NCBI RefSeq assembly: GCF_004791165.1
Contig: NZ_SRUZ01000006.1
Span: 186,001-250,000, forward strand
Direction of reading: 5' to 3'
Length of the DNA: 64,000 nt
Origin: Mesorhizobium sp. M8A.F.Ca.ET.218.01.1.1
Lineage (GTDB): Bacteria; Pseudomonadota; Alphaproteobacteria; Rhizobiales; Rhizobiaceae
The notes beneath the pieces are model-generated. The model ran no database searches. It had not been told where the DNA came from and saw only the letters and a list, made by a program, of their open reading frames with translations. The stretch's first letter is position 1. Every line of letters starts with the position of its first letter. Position numbers and translations under genes: made by a program. Shown piece after piece: positions 33,622 through 46,215 of this stretch.

Positions 33622-34854
33622 TTGGTTTGGCCTGCGCGCATCGGGACGGTCGTTCGTCGCACGCCGGTGCTGATTCTGGCCTTCGCCGTGCTCGCCATCG
33701 CTGTGGCCGGCGCCGTCCACGCCCCAGCCATGGCGCAGGAGCAGCCGCAGCAGAGCCGCGGCTGGTCGTTGCGCGACCTTCTGTTTCCGCGCCGCAGCGA
33801 GCGGGTAGAGCCGCCACTGGACATCCAGAAGGCGATACCCAAGCCGAAGAAGAAACCTCGTGCGCCTCGCCCACCCGAGGAGCCTGCAACGCCCGTGGCC
33901 GAAAAAGCGCCGGACGCCCGCACCGTCCTTGTGGTCGGCGACTTCATGGCGGCGGGTCTGGCCGAGGGTCTGGACGAAGCCTTCGCCGAGAATACCGGCG
34001 TCAGGATCGTTGACCGCAGCAATGGCTCGTCAGGCTTCGTGCGCGATGATTTCTACAACTGGCCCGAACAGATCAAATCGCTGATCGAAACCGAAAAGCC
34101 CGCCGCGGTGGTCGTCATGCTAGGGTCTAACGACCGCCAGCAGATGAAGGTCGGGGACGTACGCGAGCAGCCTCGTTCCGAAAACTGGACCAAGGAGTAC
34201 GAACACCGTACCGATGAGTTCGGCAAGGCAATCGCCACCGCCAAGGTGCCTTTCCTATGGGTGGGCATGCCGGCCTTCCGGGTGCCGAAGATGACCTCGG
34301 ACATGCTGGCCTTCAACGACATCTACCACAAGGCGGCCGAAAGCCACGGCGGCGAATTCGTCGATGTCTGGGACGGTTTCGTCGACGAGAACGGGGCCTT
34401 CATTACCAGCGGCCCCGACATGAATGGCCAGCCCGTGCGGCTGCGCGCCGATGACGGCATCAACGTGTCCAAGGCAGGCAAGCGCAAACTCGCCTTCTAC
34501 ACCGAAAAGTCGCTGGTGAAGATCCTTGGACTGGCCGCGCCGGGAAGCGTGGCACCGACGGCGGCGCCGGCGGGCGCACCGGTCGAGGCGCCCGGTTCGG
34601 CCGCCGCCCCCATCGTCATCGATCGCACCCAACCCATGCTGCTCAGCGATCCCGCGCTCGACGGCGGCACCGAATTGCTCGGCGCCGCCCCACTGCCGAA
34701 GGCCGATCCAGCTCTTCCCGGGGAAAGGTTGGTGATCGAGGGCAAGGCGCCGGAAGCTTCGCCCGGACGCGCCGACGACTTTTCCTGGCCGCCGAAGGCA
34801 AGTCCGGCAGCCGCGGCCGCGGCCGCCGATACCACGACGGCGATTACCCCTTAA
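33622..34854 (+). CDS. DUF459 SGNH-hydrolase family exported protein
   Basis: A 410-residue protein starting at TTG 33622 after GGGAGGGGGCGA. An N-terminal membrane/signal segment (about 15-39) and a Pro/Lys-rich stretch precede the SGNH-like domain: VVGDFMAAGL (block I, with Asp where Ser of GDS is usual), VVMLGSNDRQ (block III) and a C-terminal DGINVSKAGKRKLAFYT. The replaced serine suggests a non-esterase or altered activity, common in DUF459. The last 100 residues are Ala/Pro-rich. It probably forms an operon with the transglycosylase, hinting at a peptidoglycan or periplasmic glycan role. Its stop overlaps gltD's stop. Confidence 0.8.
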   Translation: MVWPARIGTVVRRTPVLILAFAVLAIAVAGAVHAPAMAQEQPQQSRGWSLRDLLFPRRSERVEPPLDIQKAIPKPKKKPRAPRPPEEPATPVAEKAPDARTVLVVGDFMAAGLAEGLDEAFAENTGVRIVDRSNGSSGFVRDDFYNWPEQIKSLIETEKPAAVVVMLGSNDRQQMKVGDVREQPRSENWTKEYEHRTDEFGKAIATAKVPFLWVGMPAFRVPKMTSDMLAFNDIYHKAAESHGGEFVDVWDGFVDENGAFITSGPDMNGQPVRLRADDGINVSKAGKRKLAFYTEKSLVKILGLAAPGSVAPTAAPAGAPVEAPGSAAAPIVIDRTQPMLLSDPALDGGTELLGAAPLPKADPALPGERLVIEGKAPEASPGRADDFSWPPKASPAAAAAAADTTTAITP

Positions 34855-36305
34855 CGCGGCAGGACGGTCGTCCCCATCAGCGCCTCGTCGATCGAGCGTG
34901 CCGCCTGGCGGCCTTCGCGGATCGCCCAGACGACCAGCGACTGGCCACGGCGCACGTCGCCCGCCGCGTAGAGCCGGTCGACGCTGGTCCTGTAGTCGCG
35001 GTCATTGGCCTCGACATTCCTGGAACGGCGGCTGTCGGTGGTGATCTTCATCTCACCCTCCAGTTCCGCCGCAACGCCTGCCGTCGCCGGTCCGGCAAAG
35101 CCGATGGCGATGAAGGCGAGATCGGCGCGGATGACGAATTCGGTGCCGGCGATCGGCTTGCGCTTCTCGTCGACCTCGCAGCATTTGACGCCCGTAAGCT
35201 GGCCTTCCTCGCCGATGAATTCGAGCGTCGCCACCTGGAATTCGCGCTCCGCGCCCTCGGCCTGCGAGGACGAGGTGCGCATCTTGGTTGCCCAGTAGGG
35301 CCAGACGGCGAGCTTGTCTTCCTTCTCGGGCGGCTGCGGGCGGATGTCGAGCTGGGTGACGCGCACGGCGCCCTGGCGGAAGGCGGTGCCGACGCAGTCG
35401 GAGGCGGTATCGCCACCACCGACGACAACGACATGCTGGCCACCGGCGATGATCGGATGCGACGGCCATGCCACGGACTGGATCGGCTCACCGCCGACGC
35501 GGCGGTTCTGCTGCACCAGATAGGGCATCGCGTCATGCACACCGCCGAGATCATCGCCGGGTATCCCGGCGGCGCGCGGCGTTTCCGAACCGCCGCAATA
35601 GAGCACGGCATCATGTTCTGCGAGGAGTTCAGCCACGGGCTTGTCGACGCCGACATTGACGCCACAGTGGAAGGTCACCCCCTCGCCCTGCATCTGTTCG
35701 ATGCGCCGGTCGATATAGTGCTTCTCGATCTTGAAGTCGGGAATGCCGTAACGCATCAGCCCGCCTGGCCGGCTCTCTCGCTCATAGACATGCACGTCGT
35801 GGCCGGCGCGGCCGAGTTGCTGGGCGGCCGCCATGCCGGCCGGGCCGGACCCGATGATGGCGACCCGCTTGCCGGTCTTCCTTTCCGGCGGATAGGGCCT
35901 GATGTGGCCGGTCTCATAAGCCTTGTCCGCGATCGCCTGCTCCACCGTCTTGATGGCGACAGGAATGTCCTCGAGGTTCAGCGTGCAGGCTTCCTCGCAA
36001 GGTGCCGGACAGATGCGGCCGGTGAACTCCGGGAAGTTGTTGGTCGAGTGCAGGTTGCGGATCGCGTTGTCCCAGTCCCTGTTGTAGACGAGGTCGTTCC
36101 AGTCGGGGATCTGGTTGTGGATCGGGCAGCCGGTCGGCCCGTGGCAGAACGGAATGCCGCAATCCATGCAGCGCGCGGCCTGTTTCTCGACCTCCTTGTC
36201 CGACATCGGCAGCGTGAATTCGCGGAAATGCCGGATGCGGTCGGAGGCCGGCTGGTACTTGTGCACCTGCCGGTCGATTTCGAGAAAGCCTGTTACCTTG
36301 CCCAT
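34851..36305 (-). CDS. gltD: glutamate synthase (NADPH) small subunit
   Basis: A 484-residue FAD/4Fe-4S subunit. The N-terminal Cys clusters CMDCGIPFCHGPTGCP and CPAPCEEAC bind iron-sulfur centres. The FAD motif IIGSGPAGMAAAQQLGRAG and NADPH motif VVVGGGDTASDC follow. It passes electrons from NADPH to GltB. The start ATG (36305) gives MGKVTGFLEI, the usual GltD beginning. It lies downstream of gltB with a 141-bp gap that holds a stable hairpin. Confidence 0.95.
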   Translation of the reverse strand: MGKVTGFLEIDRQVHKYQPASDRIRHFREFTLPMSDKEVEKQAARCMDCGIPFCHGPTGCPIHNQIPDWNDLVYNRDWDNAIRNLHSTNNFPEFTGRICPAPCEEACTLNLEDIPVAIKTVEQAIADKAYETGHIRPYPPERKTGKRVAIIGSGPAGMAAAQQLGRAGHDVHVYERESRPGGLMRYGIPDFKIEKHYIDRRIEQMQGEGVTFHCGVNVGVDKPVAELLAEHDAVLYCGGSETPRAAGIPGDDLGGVHDAMPYLVQQNRRVGGEPIQSVAWPSHPIIAGGQHVVVVGGGDTASDCVGTAFRQGAVRVTQLDIRPQPPEKEDKLAVWPYWATKMRTSSSQAEGAEREFQVATLEFIGEEGQLTGVKCCEVDEKRKPIAGTEFVIRADLAFIAIGFAGPATAGVAAELEGEMKITTDSRRSRNVEANDRDYRTSVDRLYAAGDVRRGQSLVVWAIREGRQAARSIDEALMGTTVLPR

Positions 36306-36409
36306 AGTCCAGTTCCTGCTGTCCAGATGGTGCGGTTTTCGCCGCACCCGTTAACCTCTTGAGGCAGCCATGGCAACCTTGAGCCCGAGGTCAAACTGTC
36401 GATGAAGGG

Positions 36410-36433
36410 GCCGGGAAGCCTGGGCTCCCCGGC
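36410..36433 (-). other. intercistronic hairpin between gltB and gltD
   Basis: On the minus strand GCCGGGGAGCC pairs with GGCTTCCCGGC around CA, without a U-run. It probably sets relative mRNA stability of gltB over gltD. Confidence 0.5.
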
Positions 36434-36446
36434 AATTCTCAATAAT

Positions 36447-41180
<4,734 letters not shown>

Positions 41181-41666
41181 CGTTCTATCCTCCGTTCCGC
41201 GCCACGTGGCATTGGCCTGCGGGCGCTGGTTTGCCTTGGCGAGCACTTGGGCTCGCCCTTCATTCTTGCGGCACGTCTTGCGAAATCGCCGAACCAGGCG
41301 GCGCGCCGCTGGTTCATATCCGGTATCGTACAGGCCAGAGCTGGTCCGTCCACCTGTCGCTCGCGGCAAAAGCCGGAGTGGCCTAAACGATACGCCAATC
41401 CAGCCAGTTTTGTGCGACAAAATAAGACAGCACTACTGTCCTAAATTTTTATGACAGAAATCCAGAACCCACACAAGACCGATTCACAAAAAACTTGGCC
41501 GCGTCGCGACACAAAATTTCGTGAGGCGGCTGCAAAACGTAAGCTTCGGTCTGTGAGGGCGCCGCCGGCCCGACCCTGGCTTTACCCGTTTTCTGGTGGC
41601 TGGCTCTTGCGGGCGGACCATGAAACCGGTCAAGGTCCCGGCGATTTTCCCAACACAGGCAGACGC
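41181..41666. other. 486-bp divergent intergenic region between gltB and ltaE
   Basis: The clear element is the inverted repeat GACAG-CACTA-CTGTC at 41426-41440, extended to AAGACAG/CTGTCCT in an AT-rich setting, near the middle of the gap. It may be an operator shared by both genes. No credible ORF or riboswitch was seen, although an open frame continues from 41451 into ltaE. Confidence 0.4.
41424..41442. promoter_or_regulatory. inverted-repeat operator candidate
   Basis: Seven-base arms, AAGACAG and CTGTCCT, match at six of seven positions across a 5-bp spacer and are flanked by A/T runs. They lie about 245 bp from the gltB start and 225 bp from the ltaE start. The binding protein is unknown. 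Confidence 0.4.
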
Positions 41667-42719
41667 ATGTTCTTCGCTTCCGACAATTGGGCAGGCGCCC
41701 ACCCAAGCATTGCAGCCGGCCTCTCGGCCCATACCGCCGGCTTTTCGACCGCCTATGGCGACGGTGCGCTCGACCAGGCCGTCTACCGGCGCTTCAGCGA
41801 GATTTTCGAACGCGAGGTGGCCGTGTTCTTCGTGGCGACCGGCACCGCCGCCAATTCACTGTCGCTGACGACCTATAACAAGCCAGGCGGCATTTCCTTC
41901 GCGCACCGCGAATCGCATGTCATCGAGGACGAGTGCGGCGCGCCGGAATATTTTTCCGGCGGTGCGCGGCTACACGCGGTCGACGGCGCCCTGGGCAAGA
42001 TCGAACCACACAATCTGGACAGGGCTATCGGCCGTTTCGCCGGCGAGGTGGTCCATTGGGGCCGGCCGATGGCCGTTTCGATCACCCAGTCGACCGAGGT
42101 CGGCACAATCTATGGCCTGGCCGAGATCGAAGCGATCTCGGCGATCGCCAAGCGCCATTCTGTGCCGCTGCACATGGACGGCGCCCGCTTTGCCAATGCG
42201 CTGGCCGCGCTCGACACCACGCCAGCCGAAATGACGTGGAAACGCGGCGTCGACATCCTGTCCTTCGGCGGCACCAAGAACGGCTGCTGGTGCGCCGAGG
42301 CGATCGTGCTGTTCGATCTCGACCGCGCCAAGGAACTGGCCTTTCTGCGCAAGCGAGCGGCACAGCTGTTTTCGAAGTCGCGTTTCGTCGCGGCGCAGTT
42401 CGAAGCCTATTTCAAAGACGGGCTGTGGCTCGACACCGCAAGGCATGCCAACGCCATGGCAGCGCGCCTCGCGGCGGCGATCGAGGATTCGGCCTCGGCC
42501 AAGCTGGCGTGGCTGCCGCAGGCCAACGAAGTCTTCGGTGTGATCAAGAAAACGCAAGCCGAGAAACTGCAAGCGGCCGGCGCGGCCTTCTACGACTGGC
42601 ACAGGCCGCACGGCTTCGACGGTCATATCGGCGAGGACGAGCTGCTCTATCGCTTCGTCACCAGTTTTGCGACGACCTCGGAGGAAGTCGACCGCTTCGG
42701 CCAGTTGATCGCCGGCTAA
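41667..42719 (+). CDS. ltaE: low-specificity L-threonine aldolase
   Basis: A 350-residue PLP enzyme that splits threonine and allo-threonine into glycine and acetaldehyde. Motifs are FASDNWAGAHP at the start, the aspartate in LHMDGARFANAL, and the Schiff-base lysine in LSFGGTKNGCWCAEAIV. The ATG at 41667 gives the usual family length; upstream sequence in frame has no recognisable domain. It ends 24 bp before the hairpin shared with hsp20. Confidence 0.9.
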   Translation: MFFASDNWAGAHPSIAAGLSAHTAGFSTAYGDGALDQAVYRRFSEIFEREVAVFFVATGTAANSLSLTTYNKPGGISFAHRESHVIEDECGAPEYFSGGARLHAVDGALGKIEPHNLDRAIGRFAGEVVHWGRPMAVSITQSTEVGTIYGLAEIEAISAIAKRHSVPLHMDGARFANALAALDTTPAEMTWKRGVDILSFGGTKNGCWCAEAIVLFDLDRAKELAFLRKRAAQLFSKSRFVAAQFEAYFKDGLWLDTARHANAMAARLAAAIEDSASAKLAWLPQANEVFGVIKKTQAEKLQAAGAAFYDWHRPHGFDGHIGEDELLYRFVTSFATTSEEVDRFGQLIAG

Positions 42720-42735
42720 CCGGTGTCCCGGGCAA

Positions 42736-42764
42736 CAAAAAAGCGGCGCCTTTCGGCGCCGCTT
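42736..42764 (-). terminator. Rho-independent terminator of hsp20 (hairpin also serves ltaE)
   Basis: A 10-bp perfect stem AAGCGGCGCC/GGCGCCGCTT with a 4-nt loop is followed on the minus strand by an unbroken U-run. On the plus strand the same hairpin follows ltaE but is trailed only by TTCC. Confidence 0.9.
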
Positions 42765-42790
42765 TCCGTCTCGGGAGGAGACTTTAGACT

Positions 42791-43258
42791 TTAGGCAGCG
42801 GTCTTGGCCTCGATCTGCTTGGCCTTGGCCGGAGCCGAGGTGATCGCGATCTTGCGCGGCTTCAGCTCTTCGGGAATGTTGCGCTTGAGGTCGACGAAGA
42901 GCAGGCCGTTCTTCAGCGCGGCGCCGACGACTTCAACGTGATCGGCAAGCTGGAAGCGGCGCTCGAAGGCCCTGGAGGCAATGCCGCGATAGAGCAGCTC
43001 GGAGCCTTCGCCGGTGCCCTCGTCCTTGCGCTCACCCTTTACGGTCAGCACGTTGCGGTGGGCTTCGATCGAGATCTCGTCATCCGAGAAGCCGGCAACC
43101 GCCATCGAGATGCGGTAGGAATCCTCACCAGTGCGCTCGATGTTGTAGGGCGGATAGGTCTGCGCGCCATCGGGCTGGGCGAGAGAATCAAGCATCGTGA
43201 AGAGACGGTCGAAGCCGACGGTCGAACGATAAAGCGGGGAAAAATCAACGTGACGCAT
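42791..43258 (-). CDS. small heat-shock protein (Hsp20/IbpA family)
   Basis: A 155-residue ATP-independent holdase. The alpha-crystallin domain (about 38-130) has YRISMAVAGFSDDEISIEA, LTVKGERK and the end strand KNGLLFVDLKRNIPEELKPRKI. The N-terminus MRHVDFSPLYRSTVGFDRLF is typical of rhizobial class A Hsp20. The start ATG is 8 bp after AGGAG. A sigma-32 promoter and a ROSE-like leader control it, and an anti-SD-like hairpin lies in its 3' end. Confidence 0.94.
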   Translation of the reverse strand: MRHVDFSPLYRSTVGFDRLFTMLDSLAQPDGAQTYPPYNIERTGEDSYRISMAVAGFSDDEISIEAHRNVLTVKGERKDEGTGEGSELLYRGIASRAFERRFQLADHVEVVGAALKNGLLFVDLKRNIPEELKPRKIAITSAPAKAKQIEAKTAA

Positions 43259-43357
43259 GAGGTGTTCTCCTGTTGAGCAACATGGTTTGCGTATGGCCGG
43301 TGCGAAACCCGTGAGCGGCGTTTCGGGAGGACCAGCGGCCCCGACATTGGCGGCCGC
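43259..43357 (-). promoter_or_regulatory. ROSE-type RNA thermometer in the hsp20 leader
   Basis: The roughly 100-nt leader carries UUGCU (43280-43276) shortly before the AGGAG ribosome site (43271-43267), the pairing that ROSE elements use to mask translation at low temperature. Upstream hairpins (GCGGCC/GGCCGC and CGAAAC/GTTTCG) match the multi-stem ROSE plan. The family match is by motif and position, not by a covariance search. Confidence 0.65.
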
Positions 43358-43364
43358 AATCCAC

Positions 43365-43393
43365 ATCTGGGGAGCGCTTGAAAGCATTTCAAG
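43365..43393 (-). promoter_or_regulatory. sigma-32 (RpoH) promoter of hsp20
   Basis: On the minus strand CTTGAAA (-35) and CCCCAGAT (-10) are separated by 14 bp, a near-consensus RpoH promoter. The predicted start lies about 100 nt before the hsp20 ATG. Confidence 0.8.
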
Positions 43394-43734
43394 TTTCGTT
43401 TGACCGGAAAAGAATGAGGCGGCCAGCCTTTGATGAACGGCAGATGAACCGGCGCTTCGGCGCCCGTTCAGACAGCCGCCGCTAAAGTGGCTCTCAAGAT
43501 CAAGGATTGGCGGCGCCGGTTTTCCAGAGGCGCCGCAACGAGGCCGAACCGGGTGTTAACGTCCCTTCCTCCCGGATCGACAGGGGCCGGAAGCGCGCTC
43601 AAAGCCGCTTCCGGCCTTCCCCGTTGCGGTCCTCCACAAGCCGGATTTGCTTTGCTTTTGATGTATTGGCGTCTATCACCTTGAGGCCAGCCGCGACAGG
43701 CTGGCGCGCAAAGACGCCGAGCACAAAGCGCCGA
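43394..43734. other. 341-bp gap with a stable stem-loop
   Basis: GGCCGGAAGCG (43585-43595) and CGCTTCCGGCC (43606-43616) form an 11-bp perfect stem followed by TTCC. Just before it, CCCT/AGGG (43563-43585) frames a loop containing UCCUCCC. This could be a small RNA, but no promoter or U-run is evident. No ORF is convincing. Confidence 0.3.
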
Positions 43735-44712
43735 ATGACGGATCTTTTCCACGACACCCCGCTTTTTCACGAAGTTGAAGGCAATCCGCGACCGGAAAAC
43801 GCCACCGGCGGCTTTTTCACCACGCGCGACGGCAAGAAGATACGTTACGGCCTGTTCGCAGCGGTGGCGCGTCCAATGCGCGGCACCGTTGTGCTGCTTG
43901 GCGGCCGCAACGAGTGCATCGAGAAATATTTCGAGACCATCCGCGACCTTGCCGCGCGCGGCTTCGGTGTCGCCACCCTCGACTGGCGCGGCCAGGGCGA
44001 TTCCGACCGGTTGATCCGCGATCGTCAGCGCGGCTATGTCAGGTCGTTCCGCGACTATACGGCCGACCTGGAGCAGTTCTTCGAGGAGATCGTGCTGCCG
44101 GACTGCCGCGGACCCTACTACATCCTTGCCCATTCCGCCGGCGCTGTGATCACGCTGCTTGCCGCGCCGTCGATGGTCAACCGCGTGCGGCGCATGGTGC
44201 TGATCGCGCCATTCCTGACATTGCCCGACCTGCCGGTCTCGATACGGACGGTGCGCCGGGTCTGTTCGCTTTTCTGCGCCCTGGGGCTCGGCAGACTCTA
44301 TGCCGCGTGGGGTCCACGGCCGAGACACACCCTACCCTTCGAAGTCAACAAGGTGACGTCGGATCCACAGCGCTATCGCCGCAATACGCGCATCTATGAA
44401 GAATATCCGCAACTGGCGCTTGGCGGGCCGACGATCCGCTGGCTGCAGGCGGCGGCGAAGGCGTCGGAAGCCATCAGCGACCCCGACTTCATGGCCCGCA
44501 TTCAGGTGCCTCTGCTGATCATCGCCGCCGGTGCCGACCAGGTTGTCTCGACCAAGGCCGTGGAAGCCTATGCCAGAAGTCTGCGGCTCGGCTCCCTGCT
44601 GATGATCGACGGCGCCAAGCACGAAATCCTGCAGGAAGTCGACCTCTACCGCGAGCAATTCCTCGCCGCCTTCGACGCCTTCGTCCCCGGCTCGGACGAC
44701 CCGACGGCCTGA
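43735..44712 (+). CDS. alpha/beta hydrolase (lysophospholipase PldB-like)
   Basis: A 325-residue serine hydrolase. The nucleophile elbow reads LAHSAGAV (Ser in AxSxG instead of GxSxG). The substrate-side TLDWRGQGDSDR loop, the acidic residue region IIAAGADQVVS and the histidine in DGAKHEILQE complete a plausible triad. It belongs to the COG2267 lysophospholipase/monoglyceride lipase group and probably acts on membrane-derived lipids. The ATG at 43735 gives the family length; upstream frame is non-coding. Confidence 0.85.
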   Translation: MTDLFHDTPLFHEVEGNPRPENATGGFFTTRDGKKIRYGLFAAVARPMRGTVVLLGGRNECIEKYFETIRDLAARGFGVATLDWRGQGDSDRLIRDRQRGYVRSFRDYTADLEQFFEEIVLPDCRGPYYILAHSAGAVITLLAAPSMVNRVRRMVLIAPFLTLPDLPVSIRTVRRVCSLFCALGLGRLYAAWGPRPRHTLPFEVNKVTSDPQRYRRNTRIYEEYPQLALGGPTIRWLQAAAKASEAISDPDFMARIQVPLLIIAAGADQVVSTKAVEAYARSLRLGSLLMIDGAKHEILQEVDLYREQFLAAFDAFVPGSDDPTA

Positions 44713-44879
44713 CGGGCCCCGCGGTGCCTCCCACAGGCCGGCATAGCTGACACCCCGTTGTCAGGAAGAGCGCACAGACCAGGTCCCCAGTAGGCCAACT
44801 GCTAAAGATTCTGACAGGCCGCGGCTGCTCCGGAATGCTCATCTGCATGCGTCGAATTGAACGCCATGGAAATGAGATC

Positions 44880-45035
44880 ATGACCGAGAAAACCTGCGCC
44901 GCCTGCGATTGCCAACTGGACGCCAACCCGATCCGCGTGAAGGTCGGCGGCAATACCGTCGAGGTCTGCTGCGAGGAATGCGCGCAGGCGCTGAACGAAG
45001 CCGGCGCCTCGGCGGCCGGCACGGACGAGGACTGA
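44880..45035 (+). CDS. 51-residue Cys-rich metal-binding mini-protein (TRASH/YHS-like)
   Basis: A tiny protein with two Cys pairs, CAACDC near the start and CCEEC after a short beta stretch (IRVKVGGNTVEV). This is the pattern of TRASH/YHS-type treble-clef metal sites that bind zinc or copper. The ATG at 44880 gives the compact 51 residues; an earlier ATG at 44835 only adds unconserved-looking sequence. It ends 3 bp before the DUF1127 gene, so the two are likely co-transcribed. The function is unknown. Confidence 0.7.
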   Translation: MTEKTCAACDCQLDANPIRVKVGGNTVEVCCEECAQALNEAGASAAGTDED

Positions 45036-45038
45036 GCG

Positions 45039-45269
45039 ATGCGCCCCGATCACACAATCGTGCACCGCCTTGCCGGCCGGGCGCCGGCAGTCCGCGCCGC
45101 GACCACCATGCAGTCTTTGCGTGCCCACTGCATTGCGGCGGCAAGATGGTTCGGCCGCCAGATGGAGAAACGAAGGAGCCGCCATGCCTTGCTCGAAATG
45201 AGCGACGAACAGCTCAAGGACATCGGTCTTTCGCGTGGCCAGGCCTATGCGGAATTCAGGCGCCGCTAA
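45039..45269 (+). CDS. DUF1127 (YjiS-like) small basic protein
   Basis: A 76-residue protein ending in the DUF1127 signature EMSDEQLKDIGLSRGQAYAEFRRR. An internal ATG at 45108 could be a shorter start. In alphaproteobacteria DUF1127 proteins are small, basic, stress-linked and often tied to RNA turnover or to anti-SD small RNAs. A CCTGTC/GACAGG hairpin (45274-45296) follows the stop codon, with loop GAAAGTCTCCT. Confidence 0.82.
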   Translation: MRPDHTIVHRLAGRAPAVRAATTMQSLRAHCIAAARWFGRQMEKRRSRHALLEMSDEQLKDIGLSRGQAYAEFRRR

Positions 45270-45372
45270 GCGCCTGTCGAAAGTCTCCTGACAGGCCTGG
45301 GCAGTCCGCCTGCGTAAAGTGCTCTCCGCAATTCCGGACTCGTTTCCGGCGCGAGGAAAGAGCGCAACGGCC

Positions 45373-46203
45373 ATGTCGCAATTCACGGTACAGCCGCTTC
45401 TCGACACCGGCACCGTCAGGGTGAGGGACGTCGTCTGCAGTGGCACATGCCGGCACAGGAGCGATGAGGAATGCACCGCGGCCACGCATCTGGTGTTTCC
45501 CTATCGCGGTGTCTTCGTGCGCCATGTCGGCCGCAATGACGCGGTAGCTGAAGCCAATCAACTGCTGTTCTTCAATGAAGCCGAGCCTTATCAGGTCAGC
45601 CATCCCATCGAGGGCGGCGACGCTTGCCTCGACCTCGTCATCGAGGACGGTCAATTGCGGGAGCTGGCGCCGAAGGATCAGCTTCGCTCCGGCCGCACGC
45701 TGGCGTTTCGTCGTCAGCGCCGGCGCATCGACCCGCGCGCGCAGGCGCTGGTGGCGCTGCTGCGCCACAGCCTGAGCCGCAATGTCGCTGAAACGCTGGA
45801 GGCCGAGACGCTCGCCCTGACACTGGTGCGGCGCTCGCTTGGCGAGCGCACCTCGCATGTCGCGGGCGCCAGCCCTGGCCGGCAGAAACTGGTCGACCGC
45901 GCCAAGCTCGTGCTGTCGTCGGACCTGTCACGGCGCTGGACGCTGGCCGGGATTGCCGTCGAGGTCGGCGTTTCGCCGGTCTACCTGACGCAGGTGTTCC
46001 AGCAGGTCGAAGCCATGCCGCTCTACCGCTATCATCTGCGCCTGCGGCTGGCGCGTGCGCTTGACCTGCTTGGCCGTTACGACAATCTGACCACGCTGGG
46101 CATGGATCTCGGCTTCTCCAGCCACAGCCATTTCAGTGCCGCGTTCAAGCAGGTCTACGGGCGTACGCCGGCGGAATTCCAGCGTTCGATACGGTCGCGC
46201 TGA
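45373..46203 (+). CDS. AraC-family transcriptional regulator
   Basis: A 276-residue regulator. The N-terminal half (about 1-165) resembles a cupin-like ligand domain. The C-terminal AraC domain has two helix-turn-helix units: WTLAGIAVEVGVSPVYLTQ and TTLGMDLGFSSHSHFSAAF, then YGRTPAEFQ. The ATG at 45373 is chosen; an earlier start at 45319 is possible. A repeated motif before it and before the Cys-rich gene suggests it controls both. Confidence 0.88.
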   Translation: MSQFTVQPLLDTGTVRVRDVVCSGTCRHRSDEECTAATHLVFPYRGVFVRHVGRNDAVAEANQLLFFNEAEPYQVSHPIEGGDACLDLVIEDGQLRELAPKDQLRSGRTLAFRRQRRRIDPRAQALVALLRHSLSRNVAETLEAETLALTLVRRSLGERTSHVAGASPGRQKLVDRAKLVLSSDLSRRWTLAGIAVEVGVSPVYLTQVFQQVEAMPLYRYHLRLRLARALDLLGRYDNLTTLGMDLGFSSHSHFSAAFKQVYGRTPAEFQRSIRSR

Positions 46204-46215
46204 CCGCAGGCGATG

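Noticed and set aside
41451..41666. N-terminal extension of ltaE
   Set aside because: In frame and open, but the family begins at FASDNWAGAHP and the extension has no known motif; I leave it as leader.
43507..43734. Longer start for the alpha/beta hydrolase
   Set aside because: The added sequence spans a stable hairpin and shows no family similarity.
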